A stretch of 64,000 nt of DNA from Halonatronomonas sp964558325 (GTDB lineage: Bacteria; Bacillota; Halanaerobiia; Halanaerobiales; Halarsenatibacteraceae). Positions 8,352 through 16,949 of this stretch are shown here, piece by piece. The notes beneath the pieces were generated by a model, which searched no databases, was not told the DNA's origin, and was given only the letters and a program-made list of their open reading frames with translations. The translations under genes and the position numbers were made by a program. Positions within the stretch are counted from its first letter, which is position 1; each line of letters opens with the position of its first letter. The DNA is taken from NCBI GenBank assembly GCA_964558325.1, contig CAZLCX010000004.1:56465-120464 (forward strand). The letters are read 5' to 3'.

Positions 8352-10283
8352 TTAATTTTTTTCTGCAATCTCTTGATTAATATTGTTAATAAATTCCTGA
8401 AGGTCAACCTGCCCCTGATCTCCTTCACGACGATCTCTGACAGAAACAGTCTTACTTTCTTCTTCTCTAGAACCTACAATTAACATATAGGGAACCTGCT
8501 CAACCTGGGCTTCACGAATCTTATAACCAACCTGTTCATCCCTCTTATCGATCTCAACTCTGATATCATACTTTTGAAGTTTCTCCTGGACCTTGTCAGC
8601 ATAACCATTTTGGTCATCAGATACAGGTATGATTTTAGCCTGAACAGGTGCCAGCCAGGTTGGGAAAGCCCCGGCATATTTCTCAATTAACATTGCTAAA
8701 GTCCTCTCATAACAACCAATTGAAGTTCTATGAATAATATAAGGCCTTTGTTTCTCATTTTCACTATCTATATATGTCATATCAAATCTTTCAGGCAAAC
8801 TGAAATCTATCTGGATTGTAATTATTGTATCTTCTTTACCATGAACATTCTTAAACTGAATATCTAATTTCGGTCCGTAAAAAGCAGCTTCTCCATCTGC
8901 GACTTCATATTCAAGATCCATTTTTTCTAAAATATTTTCCATTTTCTCCTGAGTATCATGCCAGGCCTCAGGATTATCTATATATTTTCCTCTATTATCA
9001 GGATCCCACCTGGAAAAACGATACCAGATATCATCTTCAATTCCAATTGTCTCCATAACATAATTAACTAAATCAACAACTCCTAAGAATTCTTCTTCAA
9101 GTTGTTCTGAAGTACAAATTAAATGACCTTCTGAAATAGTAAATTGCCTGACCCTAATCAATCCATGCATTTCACCAGAGGCTTCATTTCTAAAAAGGGT
9201 TGAAGTTTCAGCATATCTTATTGGAAGATCTCTATAACTTCTTAATTTTGAATTATAAATCATAAACTGAAATGGACAGGTCATTGGTCTCATCCCAAGA
9301 ACCTCTTCACCCTTATCTTCATCACCAATTACAAACATATCATCCTTATAATGCTGCCAGTGGCCTGAAGTTTCATAGAGATCCTTTTTTGCCATATAAG
9401 GGGTTAAGGTTCTTTGATATCCTCTTCTTTCTTCTTCATCTTCAATAAATCTCTGTAAAATCTGAATAATTTTAGCTCCCTTTGGCTTTAATAAAGGTAA
9501 TCCCTGACCAACCAAGTCTGAAGTCATAAATAAATCCAGTTTACGACCAAGCTTATTATGATCCCGCTTTTTCGCCTCTTCTCTCTGTTTTAGAAATTCT
9601 TCTAACTCTTTCTTATCAGCAAAAGCAGTCGCATAAACCCTCTGGAGCATCTCATTATCTTCATCTCCACGCCAATAGGCGCCTGCAACACTTAATAACT
9701 CAAAAGCCTCAACCATCCCAGTTCTGGGAAGATGGGGACCACGACAGAGATCAACGAAATCTCCCTGACGATAAAGGCTGATCATCTCGTCTTCTAATTC
9801 TCCAATCAATTCAACTTTATAAGGTTCATTTCTCTCTTTCATTAATTCAATGGCTTCAGCCTTAGGTAAAACAAACTTTCTAACCGGTAGATTCTCATCT
9901 ACAATCTCCTGCATCTTCTCCTTAATGTCATCAAGGTCTTCTTTTGAAATAGACTCTTCTAGATCAAAATCATAATAAAAACCATCATCAATTGTAGGCC
10001 CAATTGCAATGCTTACATCATCATATAAATCTTTTACAGCCTGAGCCAGAATATGAGAAGCAGTATGTCTTAAAATATCAAGCCCCTCTTCTGAATCAAT
10101 AGTTATTATGGCAAGTTCGACATCTTCATCAATCTCATAATAGGTATCGACTTTTTTACCATCAACAATCCCTGCCACTGCATCTCTGCCAAGCCTTTTC
10201 CCAATGTCATAAGCCACATCTTCAACAGTAACTTTTTCACCATATTCCATAATTGAACCATCAGGTAAGGTAATCTGAACCAT
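8352..10283 (-). CDS. thrS: Threonyl-tRNA synthetase
   Basis: This class II synthetase charges tRNA-Thr, 643 residues. Domains are TGS (1-62), the editing domain with HTASHILAQAV near residue 75, the catalytic core with motif 2 around TLFRNEASGEMHGL and motif 3 HRTSIGCYERTLAMLIE, and a C-terminal anticodon-binding domain from about 545. The start is ATG 10283 with GAGGAGG 8 nt upstream. An in-frame upstream extension to 10364 would translate the T-box terminator and was rejected. It is preceded by its own T-box leader. Confidence 0.98.
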   Translation of the reverse strand: MVQITLPDGSIMEYGEKVTVEDVAYDIGKRLGRDAVAGIVDGKKVDTYYEIDEDVELAIITIDSEEGLDILRHTASHILAQAVKDLYDDVSIAIGPTIDDGFYYDFDLEESISKEDLDDIKEKMQEIVDENLPVRKFVLPKAEAIELMKERNEPYKVELIGELEDEMISLYRQGDFVDLCRGPHLPRTGMVEAFELLSVAGAYWRGDEDNEMLQRVYATAFADKKELEEFLKQREEAKKRDHNKLGRKLDLFMTSDLVGQGLPLLKPKGAKIIQILQRFIEDEEERRGYQRTLTPYMAKKDLYETSGHWQHYKDDMFVIGDEDKGEEVLGMRPMTCPFQFMIYNSKLRSYRDLPIRYAETSTLFRNEASGEMHGLIRVRQFTISEGHLICTSEQLEEEFLGVVDLVNYVMETIGIEDDIWYRFSRWDPDNRGKYIDNPEAWHDTQEKMENILEKMDLEYEVADGEAAFYGPKLDIQFKNVHGKEDTIITIQIDFSLPERFDMTYIDSENEKQRPYIIHRTSIGCYERTLAMLIEKYAGAFPTWLAPVQAKIIPVSDDQNGYADKVQEKLQKYDIRVEIDKRDEQVGYKIREAQVEQVPYMLIVGSREEESKTVSVRDRREGDQGQVDLQEFINNINQEIAEKN

Positions 10284-10315
10284 TAATATCAACCTCCTCA
10301 TAAATTTAACTAAAT

Positions 10316-10600
10316 AAAAAAGCCCACCTCTAGAAAAAACTAGAGGTGGACGAAATATTCGCACACGGTTCCACTCTATTTTAGAGAATATATTTATTCT
10401 CCACTCTACTCATTATAACGGACGATAACCGGATTCTGTTAATCACAATTAATGCTTTCTCAGAATCAGCTCAAGGGTGGTCTTCAACTAATAATAAACT
10501 AAGTGCTTTCAGCCTCAGGCACCATTCTCTGATAAGTTTATTGATTAATTTACTATCCCTATCACAGCATTTATAATATTTAAGCTTGATATTTAATCCT
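10316..10600 (-). promoter_or_regulatory. T-box leader controlling thrS
   Basis: The minus strand has the antiterminator core GAGTGGAACCGTGTGCG (10360-10377), a variant of TGGNACCGCG. A strong terminator, CCACCTCTAG-TTTTTT-CTAGAGGTGG plus a T-run, lies at 10316-10350. The specifier region contains GAAGACCACC (10476-10485), in which ACC reads threonine at 10479-10481 or in the adjacent triplet. GGTGCCTGAGGCTGAAAGC belongs to Stem I. Confidence 0.9.
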
Positions 10601-10607
10601 TAAGAAT

Positions 10608-10636
10608 ATTATATTAAATCTAAATTTTAAAGTCAA
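10608..10636 (-). promoter_or_regulatory. Sigma-A-type promoter for the thrS leader
   Basis: TTGACT (10631-10636), a 17-nt spacer and TATAAT (10608-10613) lie on the minus strand, directly after the purH stop codon. thrS therefore has a promoter separate from the purine genes. Confidence 0.8.
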
Positions 10637-10641
10637 GGATT

Positions 10642-12225
10642 TTAATGCTTAAAGTGTCGATATCCAGTAAAATACATTTTGATTCCATGCTCATCACAGG
10701 CTTTAATAACATCTTCATCCCTGATAGAACCACCTGGCTGAATAATCGATTTTATATTATTTTCAGCGGCAATCTCAATTGCATCTGGATATGGGAAGAA
10801 CGCATCTGAAGCAAGCACGCCCCCAAACTGTCTGCCAGCTGCTTTTTTGCCAGCCAGTCTAACTGCATCAACCCTGCTCATCTGACCGGCACCAATTCCC
10901 ACAATTGCCTCACCTCTGGCCAGAGCAATTGCATTAGACTTTACATGTTTGGCAGCCATAGTAGCCAAATATAATTCTTTAAGTTCTTTTTCTTTGATTT
11001 CTTTATCTTTATATGGGCCTGCCACCTGTTTCAAATCAGCAAGATCATCAACCCCAATATCTTTTTCCTGTAAAAGAAAACCACCGGATATGGAGTTTAT
11101 TTCATAATCATTTTTATTAGCAGATTTCATATCAGTTAATTCCAAAAGCTTAATATCAGACCAGCGATCAATTAGAGCTTCTGCTGCCTCTTCAGTAAAT
11201 GAAGGTGCCATAACTATCTCAATATATTTTCTGCCGCCAATCATCTCTCTGGCAACGCTACCTCCAACTTCCCGATTAAATGCAACAATACTACCATAGG
11301 CTGATTGAGGATCGCCAGCATAGGCCTTCCTGAAAGCTACAACTGGTGAATGGGCAATTGCCAGGCCACAGGGGTTAGTATGTTTGATAATAGCTGTTGC
11401 TGCCTCCCCTTTAAATTCTAAAATTAAATCAAGGGCTGCCTGACAATCATTTATATTATTATATGATAATTCACCGCCGTTTAATTGTTTAGCAGATAAT
11501 AATGATGTCCCTGACAATAAATCTTTACTCCTATATACAGCAGCTTTCTGATGAGGATTCTCTCCATATTTGAGTTCCCGATCAAGTTCAGCTTTGATCT
11601 CAAAACTTTCTTTAAAGTTAACCCCAACCTCTGATTCTTGATTTAGGCTGTTAAAATAATTAAATATTGCCTGATCATAATCAGCAATATATTTAAAAGC
11701 TGCCCTGGCTAACTCGAATTTGTAATCTTTATCTATATTACCACTTTTGTATGTATCCATGAATTTTTGATATTGATCAGGGTCAGTTAATACCATTACA
11801 TCCTGATAGTTTTTAGCTGCTGATCTAATTAAGGTTTGACCCCCAATATCTATCTCTTCTAAAATCCCGGCATGATCATCTGGGTCTTTTCCAGCTTTAT
11901 CTTTAAAGGGATAGAGATTGCAAACAATAAGGTCAATCGGCTCAATCTTATTATCTTTAAGGTCTTCAAGATCTCTGTCATTATTTCTTCTGGCTAAAAT
12001 CCCGGCCATTACTGCAGGGTGCAAAGTTTTAACCCGACCTCCTAGGAGTTCAGGATAACCAGTCAAATCTGTAATATCTGTAACCTCAACCCTGTTGTCT
12101 TTAAGCTGTCTGGCTGTTCCCCCTGTTGCAATTATTTCTACTCCCTTTTCAGTTAATTCCTGAGCTAATTCTAAAATACCTTCTTTATCTGCTACACTAA
12201 ATAAAGCTCTCTTTAGCTTTGACAC
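10642..12225 (-). CDS. purH: Bifunctional AICAR formyltransferase/IMP cyclohydrolase
   Basis: PurH catalyses the last two steps of IMP synthesis. The 527-residue protein has an N-terminal MGS-like cyclohydrolase domain (about 1-200; IATGGTARQLK, KTLHPAVMAGILARR) and a C-terminal formyltransferase domain (KHTNPCGLAIA, GIGAGQMSRVDAVRLA). The Lys-His pair of KHTNPCG is catalytic in the family. The start is GTG 12225, 1 nt after the purB stop, with AAGGAAGTGG upstream; a TTG at 12243 would read through that site. purB-purH form a two-gene unit away from any other pur genes. Confidence 0.96.
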   Translation of the reverse strand: MSKLKRALFSVADKEGILELAQELTEKGVEIIATGGTARQLKDNRVEVTDITDLTGYPELLGGRVKTLHPAVMAGILARRNNDRDLEDLKDNKIEPIDLIVCNLYPFKDKAGKDPDDHAGILEEIDIGGQTLIRSAAKNYQDVMVLTDPDQYQKFMDTYKSGNIDKDYKFELARAAFKYIADYDQAIFNYFNSLNQESEVGVNFKESFEIKAELDRELKYGENPHQKAAVYRSKDLLSGTSLLSAKQLNGGELSYNNINDCQAALDLILEFKGEAATAIIKHTNPCGLAIAHSPVVAFRKAYAGDPQSAYGSIVAFNREVGGSVAREMIGGRKYIEIVMAPSFTEEAAEALIDRWSDIKLLELTDMKSANKNDYEINSISGGFLLQEKDIGVDDLADLKQVAGPYKDKEIKEKELKELYLATMAAKHVKSNAIALARGEAIVGIGAGQMSRVDAVRLAGKKAAGRQFGGVLASDAFFPYPDAIEIAAENNIKSIIQPGGSIRDEDVIKACDEHGIKMYFTGYRHFKH

Positions 12226-12226
12226 C

Positions 12227-13630
12227 TTACCACTTCCTTTCAATATTTAATCTATCTGACCAATTATTAACTATCTTTTCAGTTTGATCAACTGCGACCC
12301 CGGTATAATTAGCTGGATTTTCTAAAATTTTCTTTTCTTTCAGATTTAACCTGGCAAAATAACTTGAAAACTTCTCGTCTTTTTTAGCTAATTCTAACAA
12401 CTTTTTACCAGTCTCTTCAGATTTTAAAGTTAATTTCCTGACAGCCTCATGGGCATCAGGATGACCCTCTCTAGCCAGCATAATATATAAGGGTTCAGCA
12501 ACTATCATATCTTTATGGCTATCAAGGTTCCTCTTTAAATTATCATGATCAACAACTAATCTGGACATTACCTGGTTCAATCTCTTGATAGCTAAAAATA
12601 AATGGCTGATAATTTCCGGATAATATCTGGCTGAAGATGAATTGGTCAGATCCCTCTGATGTTCACAGAGTTGATCCATATAAACAGTGATTATCTTTGG
12701 AACTGTAACCTTCCAGGAGCTTTTAATATTTTCAAAATTAATTGGATTTCTTTTCTGGGGCATTGTCGATGAACCAACCTGGTCTTCAGAAAAAGCTTCC
12801 CCGGTTTCACTAATCTCCGATCTCTGTAAATGCCTGAAATCATCACTTAAATCAGCAATAACTCCAAAGGTTGAGACCACACCATGGATATAATCAGTAA
12901 GCTTTTCAGGTGGTATTATCTGAGTTGAATGTTCAGACCTTTTAAGCCCCAACTTATTCAACAATTCAGTCTCAAATCTTACTGGCTCATCAACAAGCAA
13001 AGAGAGAGAGTTATAAGCCCCAACAGCACCTGAGAATTGACCTGATAGTGAATCACTATATTTTTCAAGGCTTTCCAATCTATTACCAAGCCGACTGATA
13101 AAGCCTGCCATATAATAACCAAAAGTTACTGGAACAGCTGCCTGGCCGTGGGTTCTTCCAAGCTGGACAGTTTCTTTCTCTCTATCGGCAACTTCAATAA
13201 TATTACTGATTAATCCTTTTAAAGCTGGTATTAAAACCTCTTCATTAAAAGCCTTATATCTCAAAATTGCAGCATTATCAACAATATCAAACGAAGTAGC
13301 ACCAAGATGAATAAATTGCCTGTACTCCAAATCAACCTTTTTTCTAAGACAATTAACTAAAGCTCTGGTATTATGTTTAGTCTTTTCTTCTTCCCTATAA
13401 ACATCATCGGCACTAATTAATTCAACTGCTTCTTCCATTTGATTGGCAGCTTCTTCAGGAGCTATCTTAAAATCAACCAGGGTTTTAATCAGGGCCAATT
13501 CCACTCTAGCTTCCCATTTAAACCTTGCCTCTTCAGAAAAGTATTGACTTAAAATTTGAAAATTATCTCCACGACTATACCTGTGATCAAGTGGACTTAA
13601 ATTATCAAAAATATTTCTTTTTAATGACAA
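12227..13630 (-). CDS. purB: Adenylosuccinate lyase
   Basis: PurB cleaves SAICAR to AICAR and adenylosuccinate to AMP, each with release of fumarate. The 467-residue sequence carries the lyase signature GSSTMPQKRNPINFENIKS and the substrate-site segments SPLDHRYSRGD and QLGRTHGQAAVP. The family signature serine is in the SSTMPQKRNP loop. The start is TTG 13630, with GGAGG 7 nt upstream; the nearer ATG at 13635 is out of frame. Only 86 bases separate it from tRNA-Leu on the other strand, and I see no purine riboswitch there. Confidence 0.95.
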   Translation of the reverse strand: MSLKRNIFDNLSPLDHRYSRGDNFQILSQYFSEEARFKWEARVELALIKTLVDFKIAPEEAANQMEEAVELISADDVYREEEKTKHNTRALVNCLRKKVDLEYRQFIHLGATSFDIVDNAAILRYKAFNEEVLIPALKGLISNIIEVADREKETVQLGRTHGQAAVPVTFGYYMAGFISRLGNRLESLEKYSDSLSGQFSGAVGAYNSLSLLVDEPVRFETELLNKLGLKRSEHSTQIIPPEKLTDYIHGVVSTFGVIADLSDDFRHLQRSEISETGEAFSEDQVGSSTMPQKRNPINFENIKSSWKVTVPKIITVYMDQLCEHQRDLTNSSSARYYPEIISHLFLAIKRLNQVMSRLVVDHDNLKRNLDSHKDMIVAEPLYIMLAREGHPDAHEAVRKLTLKSEETGKKLLELAKKDEKFSSYFARLNLKEKKILENPANYTGVAVDQTEKIVNNWSDRLNIERKW

Positions 13631-13676
13631 ATCATTTCCTCCTCAGTCTTTATTTATAAAAATATCAAAAATAGAG

Positions 13677-13704
13677 TTGACAGATTTAAAAATTATGATA
13701 TAAT
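13677..13704 (+). promoter_or_regulatory. Promoter of tRNA-Leu
   Basis: TTGACA (13677-13682), a 16-nt spacer and TATAAT (13699-13704) lie 12 nt before the mature tRNA. Both boxes match consensus exactly. Confidence 0.85.
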
Positions 13705-13716
13705 ATTTATTGTATT

Positions 13717-13804
13717 GCCGAGGTGGCGGAATTGGCAGACGCGCAGCGTTGAGGGCGCTGTGGGCCCTAGGCCTGTGTGGGTTCGAATCCCACCCTCGGC
13801 ACCA
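13717..13804 (+). tRNA. tRNA-Leu (anticodon GAG)
   Basis: The acceptor arms GCCGAGG and CCTCGGC pair, with discriminator A and an encoded CCA. The D arm (GCGGAATTGGCAGACGC), the anticodon stem CAGCG/CGCTG with loop TTGAGGG, a long class II variable arm (GTGGGCCCTAGGCCTGTG region) and GGTTCGAATCC are all present. The anticodon GAG reads CTC and CTT leucine codons. Confidence 0.97.
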
Positions 13805-13828
13805 TTTTTATCTGATTAATATGTAAAA

Positions 13829-13850
13829 CCTGCCACTGGCAGGCTTTTTT
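13829..13850 (+). terminator. Terminator after tRNA-Leu
   Basis: CCTGCC-ACTG-GGCAGG-type stem followed by TTTTTTT, 25 nt after the CCA end. It is a clear intrinsic terminator. Confidence 0.88.
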
Positions 13851-13921
13851 TATTTGCAATAAAAATTAACAGAAGACCACAATCAAATTATACTCTTGTC
13901 CAGGTTTAATGTCAATTTATA

Positions 13922-13950
13922 TTGTAATTTTTATAAAAATAAGATATAAT
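13922..13950 (+). promoter_or_regulatory. Promoter of the DUF1576 gene
   Basis: TTGTAA (13922-13927), a 17-nt spacer and TATAAT (13945-13950) stand about 70 nt before the start codon, after the tRNA terminator. Confidence 0.65.
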
Positions 13951-14022
13951 TAATATTGTTGATTAATTCACTTGATTTTTAAAATTTGTAAGTAAAAGAA
14001 ATTCAGGAGGTACACAATAATA

Positions 14023-15345
14023 ATGTCAGATAACAAAAGTAATTCTTACGCATCAGGACCAGGTTCATCCAGATCAATTCGTCATTCCTTAGCATTAAGT
14101 GCAACTGAAAATGCTAAATTTATAATTTTATTATTATATGGTCTTATCTTAATCGGGACAGCTTTCTATTTTAATAGCCCTGCTGAACTTTTAAAAGGTA
14201 TGAAATCAATATCTCTATCAGAAAGCACATTAATTTCTGATTACATGGTCTTAGGAAATATCGGTTCTGCCTTTTTGAATTCAGGTTTGTTAATGCTTAT
14301 TTCACTTGCAATTGTCAAAAAAGCTCAGGTTAATATTAACGGCTCTATAATAGCCGCAGTCTTTACAGTTGCTGGTTTTGCCTTTTTTGGCAAAAATATT
14401 TTTAATATCTGGCCAATTGTTGGTGGGGTATATTTATATTCAATTTATAAAGAAGAACCCTTTAGCCGTTTTATTCTGGTAGCCCTATTTGGAACAGCGC
14501 TAGGCCCTCTGGTCAGCCTGGTAAGTTTCGGTTTTGGGTTCAGCACCATCAATGGTCTGGCTTTAGGGGCAATATTTGGTACCTTAGCCGGCTTTATTCT
14601 TCCGCCCCTGGCAAATCACATGGTTAAGTTCCATCAGGGTTATAATATCTACAATATTGGCTTTACAGCTGGTATGACCGGTTCGCTTTTTATGGCCGTA
14701 TTTAGAGCGTTTAATCTGGAAGCTAAAAGTCAATTTCATTTTGCAGAAGGATTAAATGATCAACTGGGGATTTATCTCTTAGTTCTATTCATCTCAATGG
14801 TCATAGTTGGCCTTTTCTATAATAATTTATCTTTCAATGGTTTTCTAAAAATTACCAGACATAGTGGTAGATTAGTTTCAGATTTTATTAATGCTGATGG
14901 AATGGGAGTAACCTTTATAAACATGGGAACAATGGGCATTATTGCTCTCAGTTACATAGTTCTTGTCGGCGGCCAAATCAATGGTCCCATAATCGGCGGC
15001 ATCTTCACAATTGTTGGCTTTGCAGCATTCGGAAAACATCCTGCTAATGTAATTCCTATCTTAATAGGGATCTTTCTTTCAACCCAAATCCAGGCAATTG
15101 AAGCAGCTTCTGCTGGAGCTTTATTGGCAGCCTTATTTGGAACAACTCTGGCCCCAATCGCCGGTCAGTACGGGATTAAAGCTGGATTACTGGCAGGATT
15201 TTTACACCTGGCTGTAGTTATGAATGTCGGGTATCTCCACGGAGGTATTAATCTTTACAATAATGGTTTTGCTGGCGGTCTTGTTGCTGCAATGTTGATT
15301 CCTATTTTCAATAATCTTAAACAATCTAACCCTGAAAGGAGTTAA
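14023..15345 (+). CDS. DUF1576 multi-pass membrane protein
   Basis: This is a 440-residue integral membrane protein that I recognise as a DUF1576 member. Its function is unknown. A polar Ser-rich N-terminus (1-28) is followed by about ten to twelve hydrophobic segments. The two halves look like an internal duplication: GSIIAAVFTVAGFAFFGKNIFNIWPI around 105 and GPIIGGIFTIVGFAAFGKHPANVIPI around 320 are clearly related, as are the later NIYNIGFTAG and NLYNNGFAGG motifs. This suggests an inverted- or direct-repeat transporter fold. The start ATG has GGAGG 11 nt upstream. The next gene follows after 3 nt. Confidence 0.82.
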   Translation: MSDNKSNSYASGPGSSRSIRHSLALSATENAKFIILLLYGLILIGTAFYFNSPAELLKGMKSISLSESTLISDYMVLGNIGSAFLNSGLLMLISLAIVKKAQVNINGSIIAAVFTVAGFAFFGKNIFNIWPIVGGVYLYSIYKEEPFSRFILVALFGTALGPLVSLVSFGFGFSTINGLALGAIFGTLAGFILPPLANHMVKFHQGYNIYNIGFTAGMTGSLFMAVFRAFNLEAKSQFHFAEGLNDQLGIYLLVLFISMVIVGLFYNNLSFNGFLKITRHSGRLVSDFINADGMGVTFINMGTMGIIALSYIVLVGGQINGPIIGGIFTIVGFAAFGKHPANVIPILIGIFLSTQIQAIEAASAGALLAALFGTTLAPIAGQYGIKAGLLAGFLHLAVVMNVGYLHGGINLYNNGFAGGLVAAMLIPIFNNLKQSNPERS

Positions 15346-15348
15346 TCA

Positions 15349-15699
15349 ATGCGTGAAACTAAGAAAGCAGTCAAAATTATTAGCGAATTAATGACTTATT
15401 TCTTTGACCAAAACGCAAAAGATATTGAAATTAAATTCCATTCAGATGATGTCGGGAAAGAAAAAGAGTATGAAATAATTATTGAAGGTTTTATTGAAAA
15501 CATCTCAAATGAAGAATTAACTAAACTTAGAGAATCACTAAATACCAGTAGAGAAGCTCAAGTCGAAGAATATTACTGGGAACTTGCCGGTGAAGGTAAT
15601 AATTCCAGAGAAATGAGCCTGGTTGGTATGTTAGTGGATAATTCAGTCGTTGAATACAAGGACAATTATTTAAAGATAACTCTCTGGCGCCAGGATTAA
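15349..15699 (+). CDS. Small hypothetical protein paired with the DUF1576 gene
   Basis: I do not recognise this 116-residue soluble protein. It has no signal peptide or membrane segment. It is acidic and looks alpha/beta, with alternating charged strands such as DIEIKFHSD and YEIIIEGFIE. The start lies 3 nt after the stop of the DUF1576 gene, so translation is probably coupled. A terminator follows immediately. A soluble partner or regulatory subunit of the membrane protein is a reasonable inference only. Confidence 0.75.
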   Translation: MRETKKAVKIISELMTYFFDQNAKDIEIKFHSDDVGKEKEYEIIIEGFIENISNEELTKLRESLNTSREAQVEEYYWELAGEGNNSREMSLVGMLVDNSVVEYKDNYLKITLWRQD

Positions 15700-15720
15700 T
15701 AATCAAACAATTTAAGACCA

Positions 15721-15750
15721 AAAGACTGGGTTAAAAACCCAGTCTTTTTA
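15721..15750 (+). terminator. Terminator of the DUF1576 operon
   Basis: AAAGACTGGG, a TTAAAAA loop and CCCAGTCTTTTT form a long perfect stem that ends in a T-run 21 nt after the stop codon. It reads as a terminator on this strand and could act on both. Confidence 0.9.
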
Positions 15751-15791
15751 TAATTAGTTTCTATTTTCCCTCGTATTCTCATTTAAAAAAC

Positions 15792-15857
15792 TTTGGTATA
15801 AATACGGTAATCCTTCGGTCTGGCTTCGGTTTAATTACGGTTTAATTACGGTCCAGA
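15792..15857. repeat. Six 11-bp helically phased repeats (consensus TWCGGTNNNNN)
   Basis: Six consecutive 11-nt units can be laid out without gaps: TTTGGTATAAA, TACGGTAATCC, TTCGGTCTGGC, TTCGGTTTAAT, TACGGTTTAAT and TACGGTCCAGA. The CGGT core (ACCG on the other strand) recurs at exact 11-bp intervals, whereas the last five bases vary. The tract lies between the convergent ends of the DUF1576 partner gene and the acetamidase gene; nothing else is apparent between 15751 and 15964. No function is known to me. Confidence 0.8.
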
Positions 15858-15964
15858 TCTAAAATTATTTAATCAAATCTATTCCTCAGTCTAAAAATCA
15901 AACTATATATACAGTATATCAAAATAATCTTTTTAATCAACAATTAACTAGTGCATTTATGAAA

Positions 15965-16846
15965 TTATAATTTGCTTTTATCTATTGTAAACCTGGCAGT
16001 CTTTAGAGGATCAACAACCTGACAGATTTCGGCATCACCAATCAAACTCATAATTAGCCCAGCTTCGGTCATCTCAAGATCATAATTCTCAACTAAATAA
16101 TTTGCCATCTTCTCTGTTGCCATCTCAACAGCTTCATCTAAAGTTTTTGCTGAAGCAACAGTTGAGATCAAATTATTTTTTTCGATAAAAGGTACTGGCA
16201 AATCTTTATTTTTTAAAACATTTACTTTAAGCTTTATCTTCCCACCAGCTTCAGCAGCACAGACAACTATCTCGCCATCTCCCATTAACGCATGCATATC
16301 ACCTGCTGCCAAAAAAGCACCTTCTTTCTGAACCTTAAAATAAACAGAGGCTCCTGGCCCAAGTAATTTACAGTCCATATTACCCCCATGTTCACCTGGT
16401 GTGCCAGTTGAAATATCGAAACCTTCTTCTGGAGCCACTCCAATCACACCGACCATAGGTTCTAACTCAAATTTATATTTATCAGAGAATACAACCTTAT
16501 TATCTTCAAGTGGCAAAATCTTTGTAACAGGTTTTTCAACTAAATGACCTAATACCCCTTCTTCAGGGGCGGCTATCATTACAGCCGGGCTATCAAGCTC
16601 TATAGAAATAATTTCAACCTTTAAAATATCCCCCTTTTTAGCTCCCTCAATAAAGACTGGCCCGGTAGCTGGATTTATATGTTCCCAGTTCATCTCAGCA
16701 ATTGAATCATCTTCAGATTGTAATTGACCGGCAAAGCAGTCAAATGTGGTAATTGTAAAAATTTCATCTGGTTTCACAGATGCCACAGCTTTATTATTCT
16801 GATTAAATGAATAAATAACATCATTTCGAGTAATCGATTTTGACAA
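15965..16846 (-). CDS. Acetamidase/formamidase family protein
   Basis: This is a 293-residue member of the FmdA/AmdA family, enzymes that hydrolyse short-chain amides to ammonia and the acid. Family hallmarks are TFDCFAGQL near residue 35, PATGPVFIEGAKKGDIL, PHxG-like GTPGEHGGNMDCK and AAGDMHALMGDGEI, which supply the metal-site Asp, His and Glu residues. The start was placed at TTG 16846, 6 nt after an AGAGGGTG ribosome site; GTG 16855 overlaps that site. It stands alone, between the repeat tract and the divergent DegV gene. The substrate is not determinable here. Confidence 0.9.
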   Translation of the reverse strand: MSKSITRNDVIYSFNQNNKAVASVKPDEIFTITTFDCFAGQLQSEDDSIAEMNWEHINPATGPVFIEGAKKGDILKVEIISIELDSPAVMIAAPEEGVLGHLVEKPVTKILPLEDNKVVFSDKYKFELEPMVGVIGVAPEEGFDISTGTPGEHGGNMDCKLLGPGASVYFKVQKEGAFLAAGDMHALMGDGEIVVCAAEAGGKIKLKVNVLKNKDLPVPFIEKNNLISTVASAKTLDEAVEMATEKMANYLVENYDLEMTEAGLIMSLIGDAEICQVVDPLKTARFTIDKSKL

Positions 16847-16883
16847 TTTTATCACCCTCTATATTTTTATTTGGAATTGAAAT

Positions 16884-16912
16884 TTGAAAAACTTAAAACC
16901 ATAGTATATAAT
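16884..16912 (+). promoter_or_regulatory. Promoter of the DegV-family gene
   Basis: TTGAAA (16884-16889), a 17-nt spacer and TATAAT (16907-16912) lie 38 nt before the start codon. Confidence 0.75.
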
Positions 16913-16949
16913 TTGTAACAGAATTATCAAGGGATTTAGGAGGGCTGAA

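Noticed and set aside
10284..10364. N-terminal extension of ThrS by 27 residues
   Set aside because: It would translate the T-box terminator, and a clear ribosome site directs the start to 10283.
13631..13716. Purine riboswitch upstream of purB
   Set aside because: Only 86 bases are available between purB and the tRNA, they include the tRNA promoter, and no purine aptamer core is seen.
15792..15857. CRISPR array
   Set aside because: The 11-bp units are far too short and have no distinct spacers; no cas gene is nearby.
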